This document shows positions 43,468 to 51,753 of a stretch of DNA of 64,000 bases, piece after piece. The notes beneath the pieces were generated by a model that ran no database searches, was not told the origin of the DNA, and saw nothing but the letters and a program-made list of their open reading frames with translations. Source of the stretch: Plantibacter sp050587525 (lineage in GTDB: Bacteria > Actinomycetota > Actinomycetes > Actinomycetales > Microbacteriaceae). The stretch covers positions 78,074 through 142,073 of the forward strand of contig NZ_JBOBFT010000013.1 in the NCBI RefSeq assembly GCF_050587525.1. The letters are read 5' to 3'. Position 1 is the first letter of the stretch. Every line of letters begins with the position of its first letter. Position numbers and translations under genes: made by a program.

Positions 43468-44976
43468 CTAGTGAGTCACGGGGGCGGGAGCGCCGGGCTG
43501 CTGGGCGGGTGCCTTGATAAAGAAGGCGGCGACGATCGCGAGCATCGAGATGGCGGCGCCCCACGTGAACGCGGAGTGGATGCCACCCGCGACGGCAGCC
43601 GTCTGGGTCGCCCCGGTCGCCACGAGCGTCGCCGTCTGTGAGGTCATGATCGTGATGAACAGCGCCGTGCCGGCCGCACCGGCCAACTGCTGGATCGTGC
43701 CGACGATCGCGCTGCCGTGCGAGTAGAGATCCGAACGGACCGAACCGAGGCCGGCAGTGAACAGCGGCGTGAACGTCAGTCCGAGACCGATGCTCAGGAA
43801 GATGTGGACCCCGAGGACGGCGATGAACGGCGTCGTCTCGGTGAGCGTCGTCATCGTCCAGAACGCGGCACTGATGATCACCGCACCCGGAACGAGGAGG
43901 ACCCGAGGACCACGACGGTCGTAGATCCGACCCACGAACGGAGCGAGCAGCCCCATGAGCAGACCGCCGGGGAGCAGCATGAGGCCGGTGGCGAGGGGGT
44001 CGAAGCCGAGGACGGTCTGCACGTAGATCGGCAGCAGAATGAGCGTTCCGAAGAGCGTCATCATACTGAGCGCGAGCATCGCGACGGAGATGCTGAACGT
44101 CCGCGAGAGGAAGGTGCGGAGGTCGAGCAGCGCACGGTCGAACTTCTGCAGTCCGAGCTGTCGGAGGATGAAGACGACGAGAGCGACGGCACCGACGGAC
44201 AGCGCGACGATCGGCGCCGCGAGGCCGGTGTGGGCCGACTCGCCGAGGCTGCTGAGGCCGTAGACGAGGCCGCCGAACGCGAACGCAGACAGGACGACCG
44301 AGAGGACGTCGATCGGGATCTTCCGCGGAGTCGTCACGTTCTGGATGCGGAACGCGCCGAGCACGAGCGCGCCGATCGCGATGGGCAGCACGAGCCAGAA
44401 CATCCAGCGCCATTCGAGGACGCTCAGGATGAGACCGGAGATCGTCGGGCCGATGGCGGGCGCCACGGACATGACGATCGACACGTTCCCCATGACCTTG
44501 CCGCGCGAGGCGATCGGCACGAGGGTGAGGATCGTGGTCATGAGCAACGGCATCATGATCGCCGTTCCGCCGGCCTGCACGACGCGACCGACCAGGAGCA
44601 CGCCGAACCCGGGAGCCGCGGCGGAGATGAGCGTCCCGGCACTGAAGAGACCCATGGCGGTCAGGAAGACGGGCCGCGTGTTGAAGCGCTGCAGGAGGAA
44701 GCCGGAGATCGGGATGACGACGGCCATCGTCAGGAGGAACGCCGTCGTCAGCCATTGCGCGGCACTCGCCGTGATCGACAGGTCGTGCATGAGACGGGGC
44801 AGCGCGACACCCATGATCGTCTCGTTGAGGATGACGACGAAGGTCGAGGTCAGCAGCAGAGCGATGACGAGATTGTTGCGTGACGAGTGATCGGGCGTTG
44901 CGCCCGCTCCGCCCGCCGCAGCCGCACCGCCACCGTCGTCAGTCCGGGTGGTGGGTGCGGCGGTGCGTTCTGCCAT
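43468..44976 (-). CDS. MFS multidrug exporter, DHA2 family
   Basis: 502 residues, 14 predicted membrane segments. TFVVILNETIMGVALPRLMHDLSITASAAQWLTTAFLLTMAVVIPISGFL and LEWRWMFWLVLPIAIGAL are diagnostic for DHA2 pumps such as LmrB/MdeA. AGGAAC precedes the ATG at 44976. It is divergent from the TetR gene at 45104; the shared 127-bp region holds an inverted repeat, so the pump is probably repressed by it and induced by its substrate. Confidence 0.94.
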   Translation of the reverse strand: MAERTAAPTTRTDDGGGAAAAGGAGATPDHSSRNNLVIALLLTSTFVVILNETIMGVALPRLMHDLSITASAAQWLTTAFLLTMAVVIPISGFLLQRFNTRPVFLTAMGLFSAGTLISAAAPGFGVLLVGRVVQAGGTAIMMPLLMTTILTLVPIASRGKVMGNVSIVMSVAPAIGPTISGLILSVLEWRWMFWLVLPIAIGALVLGAFRIQNVTTPRKIPIDVLSVVLSAFAFGGLVYGLSSLGESAHTGLAAPIVALSVGAVALVVFILRQLGLQKFDRALLDLRTFLSRTFSISVAMLALSMMTLFGTLILLPIYVQTVLGFDPLATGLMLLPGGLLMGLLAPFVGRIYDRRGPRVLLVPGAVIISAAFWTMTTLTETTPFIAVLGVHIFLSIGLGLTFTPLFTAGLGSVRSDLYSHGSAIVGTIQQLAGAAGTALFITIMTSQTATLVATGATQTAAVAGGIHSAFTWGAAISMLAIVAAFFIKAPAQQPGAPAPVTH

Positions 44977-45017
44977 GCGTGTTCCTGTCGTTCGGGGGAA
45001 CTCAACCCTACTACAAC

Positions 45018-45033
45018 GGAACGACAACGTTCC
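45018..45033. promoter_or_regulatory. TetR operator candidate
   Basis: GGAACG, ACAA, CGTTCC: perfect 6-bp arms in the MFS-tetR intergenic region, close to the pump promoter. Confidence 0.6.
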
Positions 45034-45103
45034 ATTACCGACAGATGAACGTCCAAAGAAGGTCAATCCCCTCCTTTTCTGGTGCGGTGGTTATGCTTGC
45101 CGC

Positions 45104-45685
45104 ATGAGCAACGACATCGCGGATCACCCGGTCGGGACCAGGTCCCGCACCCGGAGCGCCATCCTCGAGGCCGCCGCGCGCTCGCTCGCCCACGACTGGG
45201 CCGCCACGATGCCGGAGATCGCCGAGGCGGCTGGCGTCGGCCGGACGACGCTCCACCGTTACTTCCCCGACCGCGAAACCCTCATCCACGCGACCACGTC
45301 CGACTCCCTCGAGATCGTCCAGGCATCGATCGATGACGCAGGCCTCGAGGACGGACCACCGATCGATGCCATGCGACGAGCCGTCGCCGCGATGGTCGCC
45401 GTCGGCGATCGCCTCCTCTACCTCTTCGGCGACCCGCGCGTCCTCGCGAGCTACAGCGAGACCGGCGTGTGGATGCCGACCGAGGAGGACCCCCTGCTCC
45501 GCCTCATCGAGCGCGGTCAGGCCGATGGCGCCTTCGACACCGAAGTGAGCGCCTGCTGGATCCAGCACTCGCTCTGGGCGCTCGTCGGGCGCGGCTGCGC
45601 CGACGCGGCCGAGGGGCTCGTCCCACGGCACGGCGTGGCAGCGCTCGTGATCCGCACCTTCGAGAACGGCATCCGCTGCCGGTAG
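45104..45685 (+). CDS. TetR-family repressor
   Basis: 193 residues. The helix-turn-helix is TRSAILEAAARSLAHDWAATMPEIAEAAGVGRTTLHRYFPDRETLI (residues 16-61); the rest is an all-helical ligand domain. The start at 45104 is supported by TATGCT (45092-45097) 6 nt upstream, making a leaderless message. It most likely represses the divergent MFS pump through the 45018-45033 site. Confidence 0.93.
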   Translation: MSNDIADHPVGTRSRTRSAILEAAARSLAHDWAATMPEIAEAAGVGRTTLHRYFPDRETLIHATTSDSLEIVQASIDDAGLEDGPPIDAMRRAVAAMVAVGDRLLYLFGDPRVLASYSETGVWMPTEEDPLLRLIERGQADGAFDTEVSACWIQHSLWALVGRGCADAAEGLVPRHGVAALVIRTFENGIRCR

Positions 45686-45694
45686 TGCACCGAC

Positions 45695-46243
45695 TCAGAA
45701 GTCGAAGTCGAACCCGGAGACGTCCCCACTGAAGTCGAGGGTGTCGTCGCCATGGTCCGCACTGCCGCGATCCGCGCCGCCGTCGTCCGTCCCGCCGTCG
45801 TCCGTCCCGCCGTCGCCGGCATCGCTCTGACCCGTGACATCGCTCGCGGGCAACGACACGATGACGTAGCCGGCGAGGATCACGAAGATCGAGGTGCCGA
45901 CGATCGCCGCGGCGGGCACGCCGAACCCGTCGCCGAAGAGCCGCTTCAGCACCCCCGGCTCCGTGACTTCCGCCTCGGTCGCGGCTTTCGCGAGTGTCGC
46001 GGGCCTCGCATCGACCGGTCGTTCCGCGGGCGTTTCGGCGTGAGCGCTGAACCGATCGAAGAGGATTGCGAGCTGATCAGGCGTCAGTTGCTCGAACGCT
46101 TCCACGTGGGCACGCTCGATCGTCCCGGAGGGCGCGGTTCGCAGGAAGCGTTCGTACCGCTCAACAGCGATCTCGTCGGCGGATCGGGCGGGCTCTGGGG
46201 CCGGCGTCAGGTCGCGGCCGAGCAGGCGATCGAGGAATCCCAT
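45695..46243 (-). CDS. Single-pass membrane protein of unknown function
   Basis: 182 residues from ATG 46243, which has GGAG 6 nt upstream and begins MGFLDRLLGRDL. Residues 25-75 are helical and soluble (AVERYERFLRTAPSGTIERAHVEAFEQLTPDQLAILFDRFSAHA). One membrane helix lies near 128-148 (AAAIVGTSIFVILAGYVIVSL). The tail is Asp/Gly-rich, GGTDDGG repeats ending DFDF. I do not recognise the family. The soluble part looks like a scaffold for protein contact. Convergent with the TetR gene. Confidence 0.65.
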   Translation of the reverse strand: MGFLDRLLGRDLTPAPEPARSADEIAVERYERFLRTAPSGTIERAHVEAFEQLTPDQLAILFDRFSAHAETPAERPVDARPATLAKAATEAEVTEPGVLKRLFGDGFGVPAAAIVGTSIFVILAGYVIVSLPASDVTGQSDAGDGGTDDGGTDDGGADRGSADHGDDTLDFSGDVSGFDFDF

Positions 46244-46305
46244 GGGTTGCTCCAGTCCGAATGATGGTCGAGAAGGGTCGAGTGGCGAGACAGTCCACAG
46301 CATTC

Positions 46306-46405
46306 GTCACCAGTCCGACTGGTGACGATCATGACATGCGACTCGTCACCCGTCAAGCCGGTTACGCTCCTTGTCTACCGCATCATAACCACTTAGACTG
46401 GTGAC
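46306..46405 (+). promoter_or_regulatory. Operator and leaderless promoter of the CGNR gene
   Basis: GTCACCAGTC and its exact complement flank a single C at 46306-46326 (10-bp arms). The half-site GACTGGTGAC recurs at 46396-46405, ending right at the ATG, and overlaps a -10 TAGACT (46394-46399) 6 nt before the start codon. This suits tight autoregulation. Confidence 0.7.
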
Positions 46406-47005
46406 ATGGAACACGCCTTCCCCTGCGGCAACCTCTCCCTCGACTTCGTCGGCACCCTGCGCGCGCGGCGCAATCCCGAGCCGACCGAGATGCTCGGCTC
46501 CCCCGCGAGCCTCGACGCATGGTTCCGTGAATCCGGCATCGCCGACGCCGGCGCACCGAGCGGTGCGGCGGACCTCGATGCGGCGCTCGCCCTCAGAGAG
46601 GCGATCTACACCCTCGTCCGAGCGAGCCTCACCGGCGAGGCGCTCGACACCGAATCGCTCGACATCGTGAACGACTCGGCCGCCGAGCCGTCGGCGATCC
46701 CCCGGCTCGCACCGGACGGGCCCCGAACCACGCCGGACGGGCTCCGGTCCACCGCAACGGCCACTCCGACGCAGGCGCTGTCCTCGGTCGCCCGCGATGC
46801 GATCGAGGTGCTCATCCACCCGACCGCGGACCTCCTCAAGGAGTGCGGGCGCCCGGAGTGCACGCAGGTCTACCTGGACCACTCGCGAGGAGGCCGCCGC
46901 GAGTGGTGCGCGATGGAGACCTGCGGCAACAAGATGAAGGCCGCCGCCTACCGCGCTCGCAAACGGACCGCCGGCGCGCCGACGGCCGCGACCGGACCCA
47001 GCTAG
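46406..47005 (+). CDS. ABATE-domain CGNR zinc-finger regulator
   Basis: 199 residues. The N-terminal ABATE domain starts FPCGNLSLDFVGTLRARR. The C-terminal zinc ribbon has CGRPECTQVYLDHSRGGRREWCAMETCGNKMKAAAYRAR, with four cysteines and the CGNR-like CGNK that names the family. It is a probable DNA-binding stress regulator. Residues 95-120 are a Pro/Asp/Gly repeat (APDGPRTTPDGLRSTA). Leaderless start, with the palindrome described just upstream. The 3' end overlaps the convergent LacI gene by 4 bp. Confidence 0.9.
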   Translation: MEHAFPCGNLSLDFVGTLRARRNPEPTEMLGSPASLDAWFRESGIADAGAPSGAADLDAALALREAIYTLVRASLTGEALDTESLDIVNDSAAEPSAIPRLAPDGPRTTPDGLRSTATATPTQALSSVARDAIEVLIHPTADLLKECGRPECTQVYLDHSRGGRREWCAMETCGNKMKAAAYRARKRTAGAPTAATGPS

Positions 47006-48039
47006 TCCCGCTCCCCGACGGTCGACGCGCGCTTCACCAGCCGCGCTTCGAGCACGGCAGGAGCACCCACATCGCGCCCTTCGATCTCGGCGATGAGCGT
47101 CCGGGCCCCGGCACGACCGAGCGCTTCGCCCGAGAGGTCGACGCTCGTGAGCGGCGGGTCGCTGATCGTCGAGTACGGCAGGTTGTCGAAGCCGGTCACG
47201 GCGATGTCGTCAGGCACGCGCAACCCGAGTTCGGCGGCGGCGCGCAGCACACCGTAGGCGTGGGTGTCGGTCGCGCAGACGATCGCCGTCACCCCGGCCG
47301 CACGCCAGGACGGCCAGGCACGCCGGAATGCGGCGGCGGCAGCATCGAGGTCGATGAGGCTCGCTGCAGCATCGTCCTCGTGCACGGTCATGCCGAGGCG
47401 GCCGGCTTCACGGGTGACCCACTGGTCACGGAGGATGAACGTCTCCGTCTCCGTCCGGCCGGCGAGGTACCCGAGGTGGCGATGGCCGCGTTCGTGCAGG
47501 TGTTCGACGAGTTCTCTGACGCCGGCCTCGAGATCGAAGTTGACCGCGGGCGTCGGCCCTTCGCGTCCCGGAGCATCGAGCAGGACGAGTGCAGAGCGCA
47601 GCTGCATCTCGCGGAGGAACGCCTCACTCGGAGCATCGACGAGGAGGCCGGCCGGCCGGAGAGCCGCGAGCTGACTGAGGCCGGCGGCCGTCGGCACGTT
47701 CCCCTCACCCGTCACGGAGACGAGCAGCTGGTACGCGGTGCCGAGCTCGGCGCGGATCCCGGAGATCACACTGCCGAAGAAGGGGTTCGACGCATCGGGG
47801 GTCACGAGGAGGACGATGTTGCTCGTCCCGGTCGCGAGCGCCTGCGCGGCGTGATCGGCGACGTAGTTGAGCTCGGCGATCGCCTCCCGCACACGTTCGA
47901 CGTTCGGCTGGGACACGCGCCCCTCGTGCTTGCCATTGGCGACGAGCGACACGGTCGCGACCGACGTCCCCGCTCGCTCGGCGACCATCGCGGCGGTGAC
48001 ACGTTTGCCGGCCGGTGGTCGTGTCGCGTTCTCAGGCAT
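47002..48039 (-). CDS. LacI-family regulator of the nucleoside/ribose operon
   Basis: 345 residues. Helix-turn-helix VTAAMVAERAGTSVATVSLVANGKHEGRVS, hinge HAAQALATGTSNIVLLVTP, then the sugar-binding domain (GLLVDAP, AIVCATDTHAYGVL, IAVTGFDNLPYS). It is divergent from the nucleoside hydrolase gene with 231 bp between. Two similar palindromes near that promoter are its likely operators; ribose or a nucleoside is the expected inducer. Confidence 0.93.
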   Translation of the reverse strand: MPENATRPPAGKRVTAAMVAERAGTSVATVSLVANGKHEGRVSQPNVERVREAIAELNYVADHAAQALATGTSNIVLLVTPDASNPFFGSVISGIRAELGTAYQLLVSVTGEGNVPTAAGLSQLAALRPAGLLVDAPSEAFLREMQLRSALVLLDAPGREGPTPAVNFDLEAGVRELVEHLHERGHRHLGYLAGRTETETFILRDQWVTREAGRLGMTVHEDDAAASLIDLDAAAAAFRRAWPSWRAAGVTAIVCATDTHAYGVLRAAAELGLRVPDDIAVTGFDNLPYSTISDPPLTSVDLSGEALGRAGARTLIAEIEGRDVGAPAVLEARLVKRASTVGERD

Positions 48040-48161
48040 CTCACGATCGTATCGAGCACTCGTGGTCTCCCTTCGCAGCCACGCGTGCGCACCGGGTTTG
48101 CGAGGCCGACGAACGAAGGTGCTCGGATGAGCATCGGAGAATCCGCACGGATGGTCACCGA

Positions 48162-48213
48162 ACGTCAAACGCTTGACGTATAGTTTTCCGAGTGCGCGTA
48201 AAGCGCTTGACGT
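48162..48213. promoter_or_regulatory. Twin LacI operators upstream of the nucleoside hydrolase
   Basis: ACGTCAAACGCTTGACGT (48162-48179) and GCGTAAAGCGCTTGACGT (48196-48213) are related palindromes with a central CG/GC, 34 bp apart centre to centre. The shared right arm is CGCTTGACGT. Spacing of about three helical turns would put both dimers on one DNA face. Confidence 0.75.
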
Positions 48214-48270
48214 AGGCGGATCAGATCCCTGCTGATGCTCGGTTCGACCACCCCAACGATGTGGAGATGC

Positions 48271-49218
48271 ATGACCAAGAAGATCATTCTCGACTGCGAC
48301 CCAGGACACGACGACGCCATCGCCATCCTGCTCGCCCACGGGAATCCCGAGATCGAACTGCTCGCCGTGACCACGGTCGTCGGCAACCAGACCCTCCCGA
48401 AGGTGACGCGGAACGCGCTCGCCGTCGCACGGATCGCCGGCATCACCGGAGTCCCGTTCGCAGCCGGCGCGACCCGCCCGCTCGTACGCGACCTCGAGAA
48501 CGCCCCCGACATCCACGGCGACTCCGGTATGGACGGCCCCGTCCTCCCCGAGCCGACGCTCGAGCTCGACCCGCGCCACGCGGTCGACCTCATCATCGAC
48601 CTCGTCATGTCCCACGAGCCGGGGACGATCACGCTCGTCCCGACCGGCGGACTGACGAACATCGCACTCGCCGCCCGCAAGGAGCCGCGCATCGTCGAAC
48701 GGGTCAAGGAAGTCGTCCTCATGGGCGGCGGCTACCACGTCGGCAACTGGTCCGCCGTGGCCGAGTTCAACATCAAGATCGACCCGGAAGCCGCGCACAT
48801 CGTGTTCAACGAGTCGTGGCCCGTCGTGATGGTCGGCCTCGACCTCACGCACCAGGCGCTCGCGACCCCCGATGTCGTCGAGCAGGTCGCCGCCGTCGGC
48901 ACCGCCCCCGCACAGTTCGTCGTCGAGCTCCTCGAGTTCTTCGGAACGACGTACAAGGAGGCCCAGGGCTTCGATTCGCCGCCCGTGCACGACCCGTGCG
49001 CCGTCGCGTACGTCATCGACCCGACGATCGTGGAGACCGTCAAGGTCCCGATCGACATCGAACTCACCGGCACCCTCACGCTCGGCATGACGGTCGCGGA
49101 CTTCCGAGCTCCGGCCCCCGCCGACTGCACCACCTCCGCCGCGGTCAAGCTCGACCGTGAGCGGTTCTGGGGCCTCGTCGTCGACGCGCTCCGCAACATC
49201 GGGGAGGTCGCACTGTGA
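48271..49218 (+). CDS. Inosine-uridine-type nucleoside hydrolase
   Basis: 315 residues. The calcium-binding DCDPGHDDAIAILLA motif at residues 7-21 and NIKIDPEAAHIVF, VHDPCAVAYVIDP are diagnostic. It splits ribonucleosides into base and ribose in the cytoplasm. The ATG at 48271 is preferred to one at 48235 because GGAGAT lies in front of it. The next gene (an MFS transporter) begins with GTG overlapping its stop, and ribokinase follows, so the operon imports nucleosides, hydrolyses them and phosphorylates the ribose. Confidence 0.95.
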   Translation: MTKKIILDCDPGHDDAIAILLAHGNPEIELLAVTTVVGNQTLPKVTRNALAVARIAGITGVPFAAGATRPLVRDLENAPDIHGDSGMDGPVLPEPTLELDPRHAVDLIIDLVMSHEPGTITLVPTGGLTNIALAARKEPRIVERVKEVVLMGGGYHVGNWSAVAEFNIKIDPEAAHIVFNESWPVVMVGLDLTHQALATPDVVEQVAAVGTAPAQFVVELLEFFGTTYKEAQGFDSPPVHDPCAVAYVIDPTIVETVKVPIDIELTGTLTLGMTVADFRAPAPADCTTSAAVKLDRERFWGLVVDALRNIGEVAL

Positions 49219-50654
49219 GCGAGCTCGCGAACAAGCCGGCCGTGCGCATCGGCGCCCTCATGACCGCGCTGCTCGCAGCGTGCGTCGCCTTCCAGCTGAA
49301 CGCGAGCATGCTGAGCCCCGCGCTCGTGAGCATGGCCCGCGAACTCGGCACGGACGATGCGACGATCGGTCTCTCGCAGACCATGTTCTTCACCACCGCG
49401 GCACTCTTCTCGGTCTTCCTGCCGCGCCTCAGCGACATCGCGGGCCGCAAGAAGATCCTCACGTGGATGCTCGTCGTGATGCTCGTCGGCACCGTCGTCG
49501 CGGCTCTCGCCGTGAACGTCGAGATGCTCTTCGTCGGCCGCATCATCCAGGGCGTGTCCGGCCCGGTCGTCCCGATCGCGCTGCTCATGCTGCGTGCCGA
49601 GATCACCGACCCGAAGCGCTACGGCGCGATGATGGGCCTCATCACCGCGGTCAACGGCGGCATCGCCGGCATCGACGCCCTCGCGGGCGGCTGGCTCGTC
49701 ACGAACCACGGCTTCCGTTCCGTGTTCTGGACGATGGCCGTCGTCGCAGCGATCGCGATCGTCTTCGTGATCCTGTGGGCCGCCGACTCGCGTCCGTCGA
49801 AGGGCACGAAGATGGACTGGTGGGGCGTCCTCCCCCTCGTCGTCTCGATCGCGGCACTGCTCACGGCCTTCAACGAGGCCGGCAAGCTCGCCGCGGCGAA
49901 CTGGCTCCTCGTCGGTGGCGGCGTCGTCCTCGCGCTCGTCGCGTTCGGCATCTTCTGGACCGTCGAGAACCGGGTCGCCGAACCGCTCGTCGCCACGAAG
50001 TACCTGCGTCAGCGCAGCACCTGGGCGCTCCTCCTCACGACGCTCCTGACGATGACGGGCATCTTCGCCGTCGTCAACGGCCTCGTGACGTCGATCGCCC
50101 AGAACGCCGATGCCGGATTCGGTATGGAGGCCGACCTCGCGTCGCTCGCCTTCCTGACGCCGTACGCCCTCGTCGGCTGGCTCGTCGGACCGTTCGCGGG
50201 TCGCCTCGCACCGACGTTCGGCTACCTCAACGTGCTCCGCGTCGGCCTCATCGGCAGCATCGTCTCGACCGTCATCATGGCGTTCGTCGGCGTGCACTCG
50301 CTTCCGACGCTCATCGCCGCGACCGTCCTCATCGGCATCACGTACGCCGGCATCGGCAACATCATGCTGAACGGCCTGGGCATCGTGCTGTCGCCGAAGG
50401 ACAACCCCGGCTTCCTGCCCGGCCTCAACGCCGGCGCGTTCAACCTGGGCGCCGGCCTCAGCTTCGTGGTCCTCCCCGCGCTGCAGGTCCTCGGTTCGCC
50501 GGCGGGCAGCAGTTCGACGTCCGGCTACACCAATGCCATGCTCTTGGGTGCGGGGATCACCGTGGTCGCTCTCGCGATCTCGTTCCTCATCCCGAAGCCG
50601 GTGAACGCCGAGGTCGGTTCCGCGCCGTCCGTCGACGCGGTCGCGAGCAAGTAA
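49215..50654 (+). CDS. MFS transporter, probable nucleoside permease
   Basis: 479 residues, about 14 predicted membrane segments, DHA-like (FQLNASMLSPALVSMARELGTDDATIGLSQTMFFTTAALFSVFLPRLSDIAGRKK). It is coupled to the nucleoside hydrolase by a GTGA overlap. By position it should carry nucleosides or ribose into the cell, although the family also includes exporters. No signature residue decides this. Confidence 0.88.
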   Translation: MSELANKPAVRIGALMTALLAACVAFQLNASMLSPALVSMARELGTDDATIGLSQTMFFTTAALFSVFLPRLSDIAGRKKILTWMLVVMLVGTVVAALAVNVEMLFVGRIIQGVSGPVVPIALLMLRAEITDPKRYGAMMGLITAVNGGIAGIDALAGGWLVTNHGFRSVFWTMAVVAAIAIVFVILWAADSRPSKGTKMDWWGVLPLVVSIAALLTAFNEAGKLAAANWLLVGGGVVLALVAFGIFWTVENRVAEPLVATKYLRQRSTWALLLTTLLTMTGIFAVVNGLVTSIAQNADAGFGMEADLASLAFLTPYALVGWLVGPFAGRLAPTFGYLNVLRVGLIGSIVSTVIMAFVGVHSLPTLIAATVLIGITYAGIGNIMLNGLGIVLSPKDNPGFLPGLNAGAFNLGAGLSFVVLPALQVLGSPAGSSSTSGYTNAMLLGAGITVVALAISFLIPKPVNAEVGSAPSVDAVASK

Positions 50655-50665
50655 CAGCAGCAGCA

Positions 50666-50698
50666 CAGCACCACAGCACCACAGCACCACCAGCACCA
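50666..50698. repeat. 8-bp CAGCACCA tandem repeat between MFS and rbsK
   Basis: CAGCACCA occurs three times in tandem (50666-50689) and a fourth time after one extra C (50691-50698). The same word appears in the repeat before the RraA gene. Confidence 0.95.
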
Positions 50699-50761
50699 GT
50701 TCGAACGCCGAGCCGGCATCGTGTCCGCACGATGTCGGCTCGGCCACAGGAGAGGCCCGTC

Positions 50762-51748
50762 ATGCAGAGTTCCCGGATCGTCGTCGTCGGATCGTTGAAC
50801 GCCGACCTCGTCGTGCACACCGCCCGCTTCCCGCAGCCGGGCGAGACCCTGCAGGGCTCGGAACTGACGATCGTCCCCGGCGGCAAGGGTGCGAACCAGG
50901 CCGTCGCGGCAGGTCGCCTCGGCGGCTCGGTCACGATGGTCGGCGCAGTCGGAGACGACCCGCACGGCCGACTGCTCCTCGACTCGCTGAGCGACGCAGG
51001 AGTGGACACCGGCAACATCGATCGCCTGGACGGCGTCGCCACCGGCACCGCCGTCATCACGGTCGACGACGCTGGCGAGAACACGATCATCGTCTCCCCC
51101 GGCGCGAACGGCACACTCGACGTGAACGGCGAGGGTTCCACCGTCCTCGAGCGCGTCACCGCGGTCCTCGACGGCGCGGGCGTCCTCTGCCTGTGCCTCG
51201 AGATCCCGATGGACACGGTGCTCGCTTCGGCCAGACACGGCCGCGATGCGGGCGCGCTCGTCCTCTTCAACCTCTCGCCGTACGGCGAGGTCCCGGACGA
51301 ACTCCTCGAACTCGCCGACGTACTCCTCGTCAACGAGCATGAAGCGCGCGATCTCGCAGGCACCGAGTCCGGCGAGGGCGATGGCGACCGTGACGGACAG
51401 GGCGATGGCGCAGCCGCATCCGCGTCCGCGTGGGAGGCGACCGCAGCGTCCCTCCGCAGCCGCGGCATCGACCGTGCCGTCATCACGACGGGCGCGGAGG
51501 GCAGCGTCATCATCGATGGCGACGCACCGATCGCGACCGTGCCCTCCCCCAGGATCACCGCGGTCGACACGACGGGATGCGGCGACGCCTTCATGGGCTC
51601 GCTCGCCGTCCGACTCGCGGCCGGCGATTCGCTCGTCGAAGCCGCCCGCTACGCGTCGACCGTCGGCAGTTACGCCGCGACCGGTGCCGGCGCCCAGGCC
51701 TCGTACCCGACTCCAGAGCAGCTCGAAGCCTTCCTCGCGCAGTACTAG
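50762..51748 (+). CDS. rbsK: Ribokinase (PfkB family)
   Basis: 328 residues. VVGSLNADLVVHTARFPQPGETLQG and PGGKGANQAVAAGRLGG are the N-terminal PfkB signature; DTTGCGDAFMGSLA is the C-terminal anion-hole signature with the catalytic Asp. It makes ribose-5-phosphate from the ribose released by the nucleoside hydrolase. AGGAGAGG precedes the ATG. A 20-residue Gly/Asp insert (SGEGDGDRDGQGDGAAASAS) near residue 210 is low-complexity and unusual. Confidence 0.93.
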   Translation: MQSSRIVVVGSLNADLVVHTARFPQPGETLQGSELTIVPGGKGANQAVAAGRLGGSVTMVGAVGDDPHGRLLLDSLSDAGVDTGNIDRLDGVATGTAVITVDDAGENTIIVSPGANGTLDVNGEGSTVLERVTAVLDGAGVLCLCLEIPMDTVLASARHGRDAGALVLFNLSPYGEVPDELLELADVLLVNEHEARDLAGTESGEGDGDRDGQGDGAAASASAWEATAASLRSRGIDRAVITTGAEGSVIIDGDAPIATVPSPRITAVDTTGCGDAFMGSLAVRLAAGDSLVEAARYASTVGSYAATGAGAQASYPTPEQLEAFLAQY

Positions 51749-51753
51749 CACCG

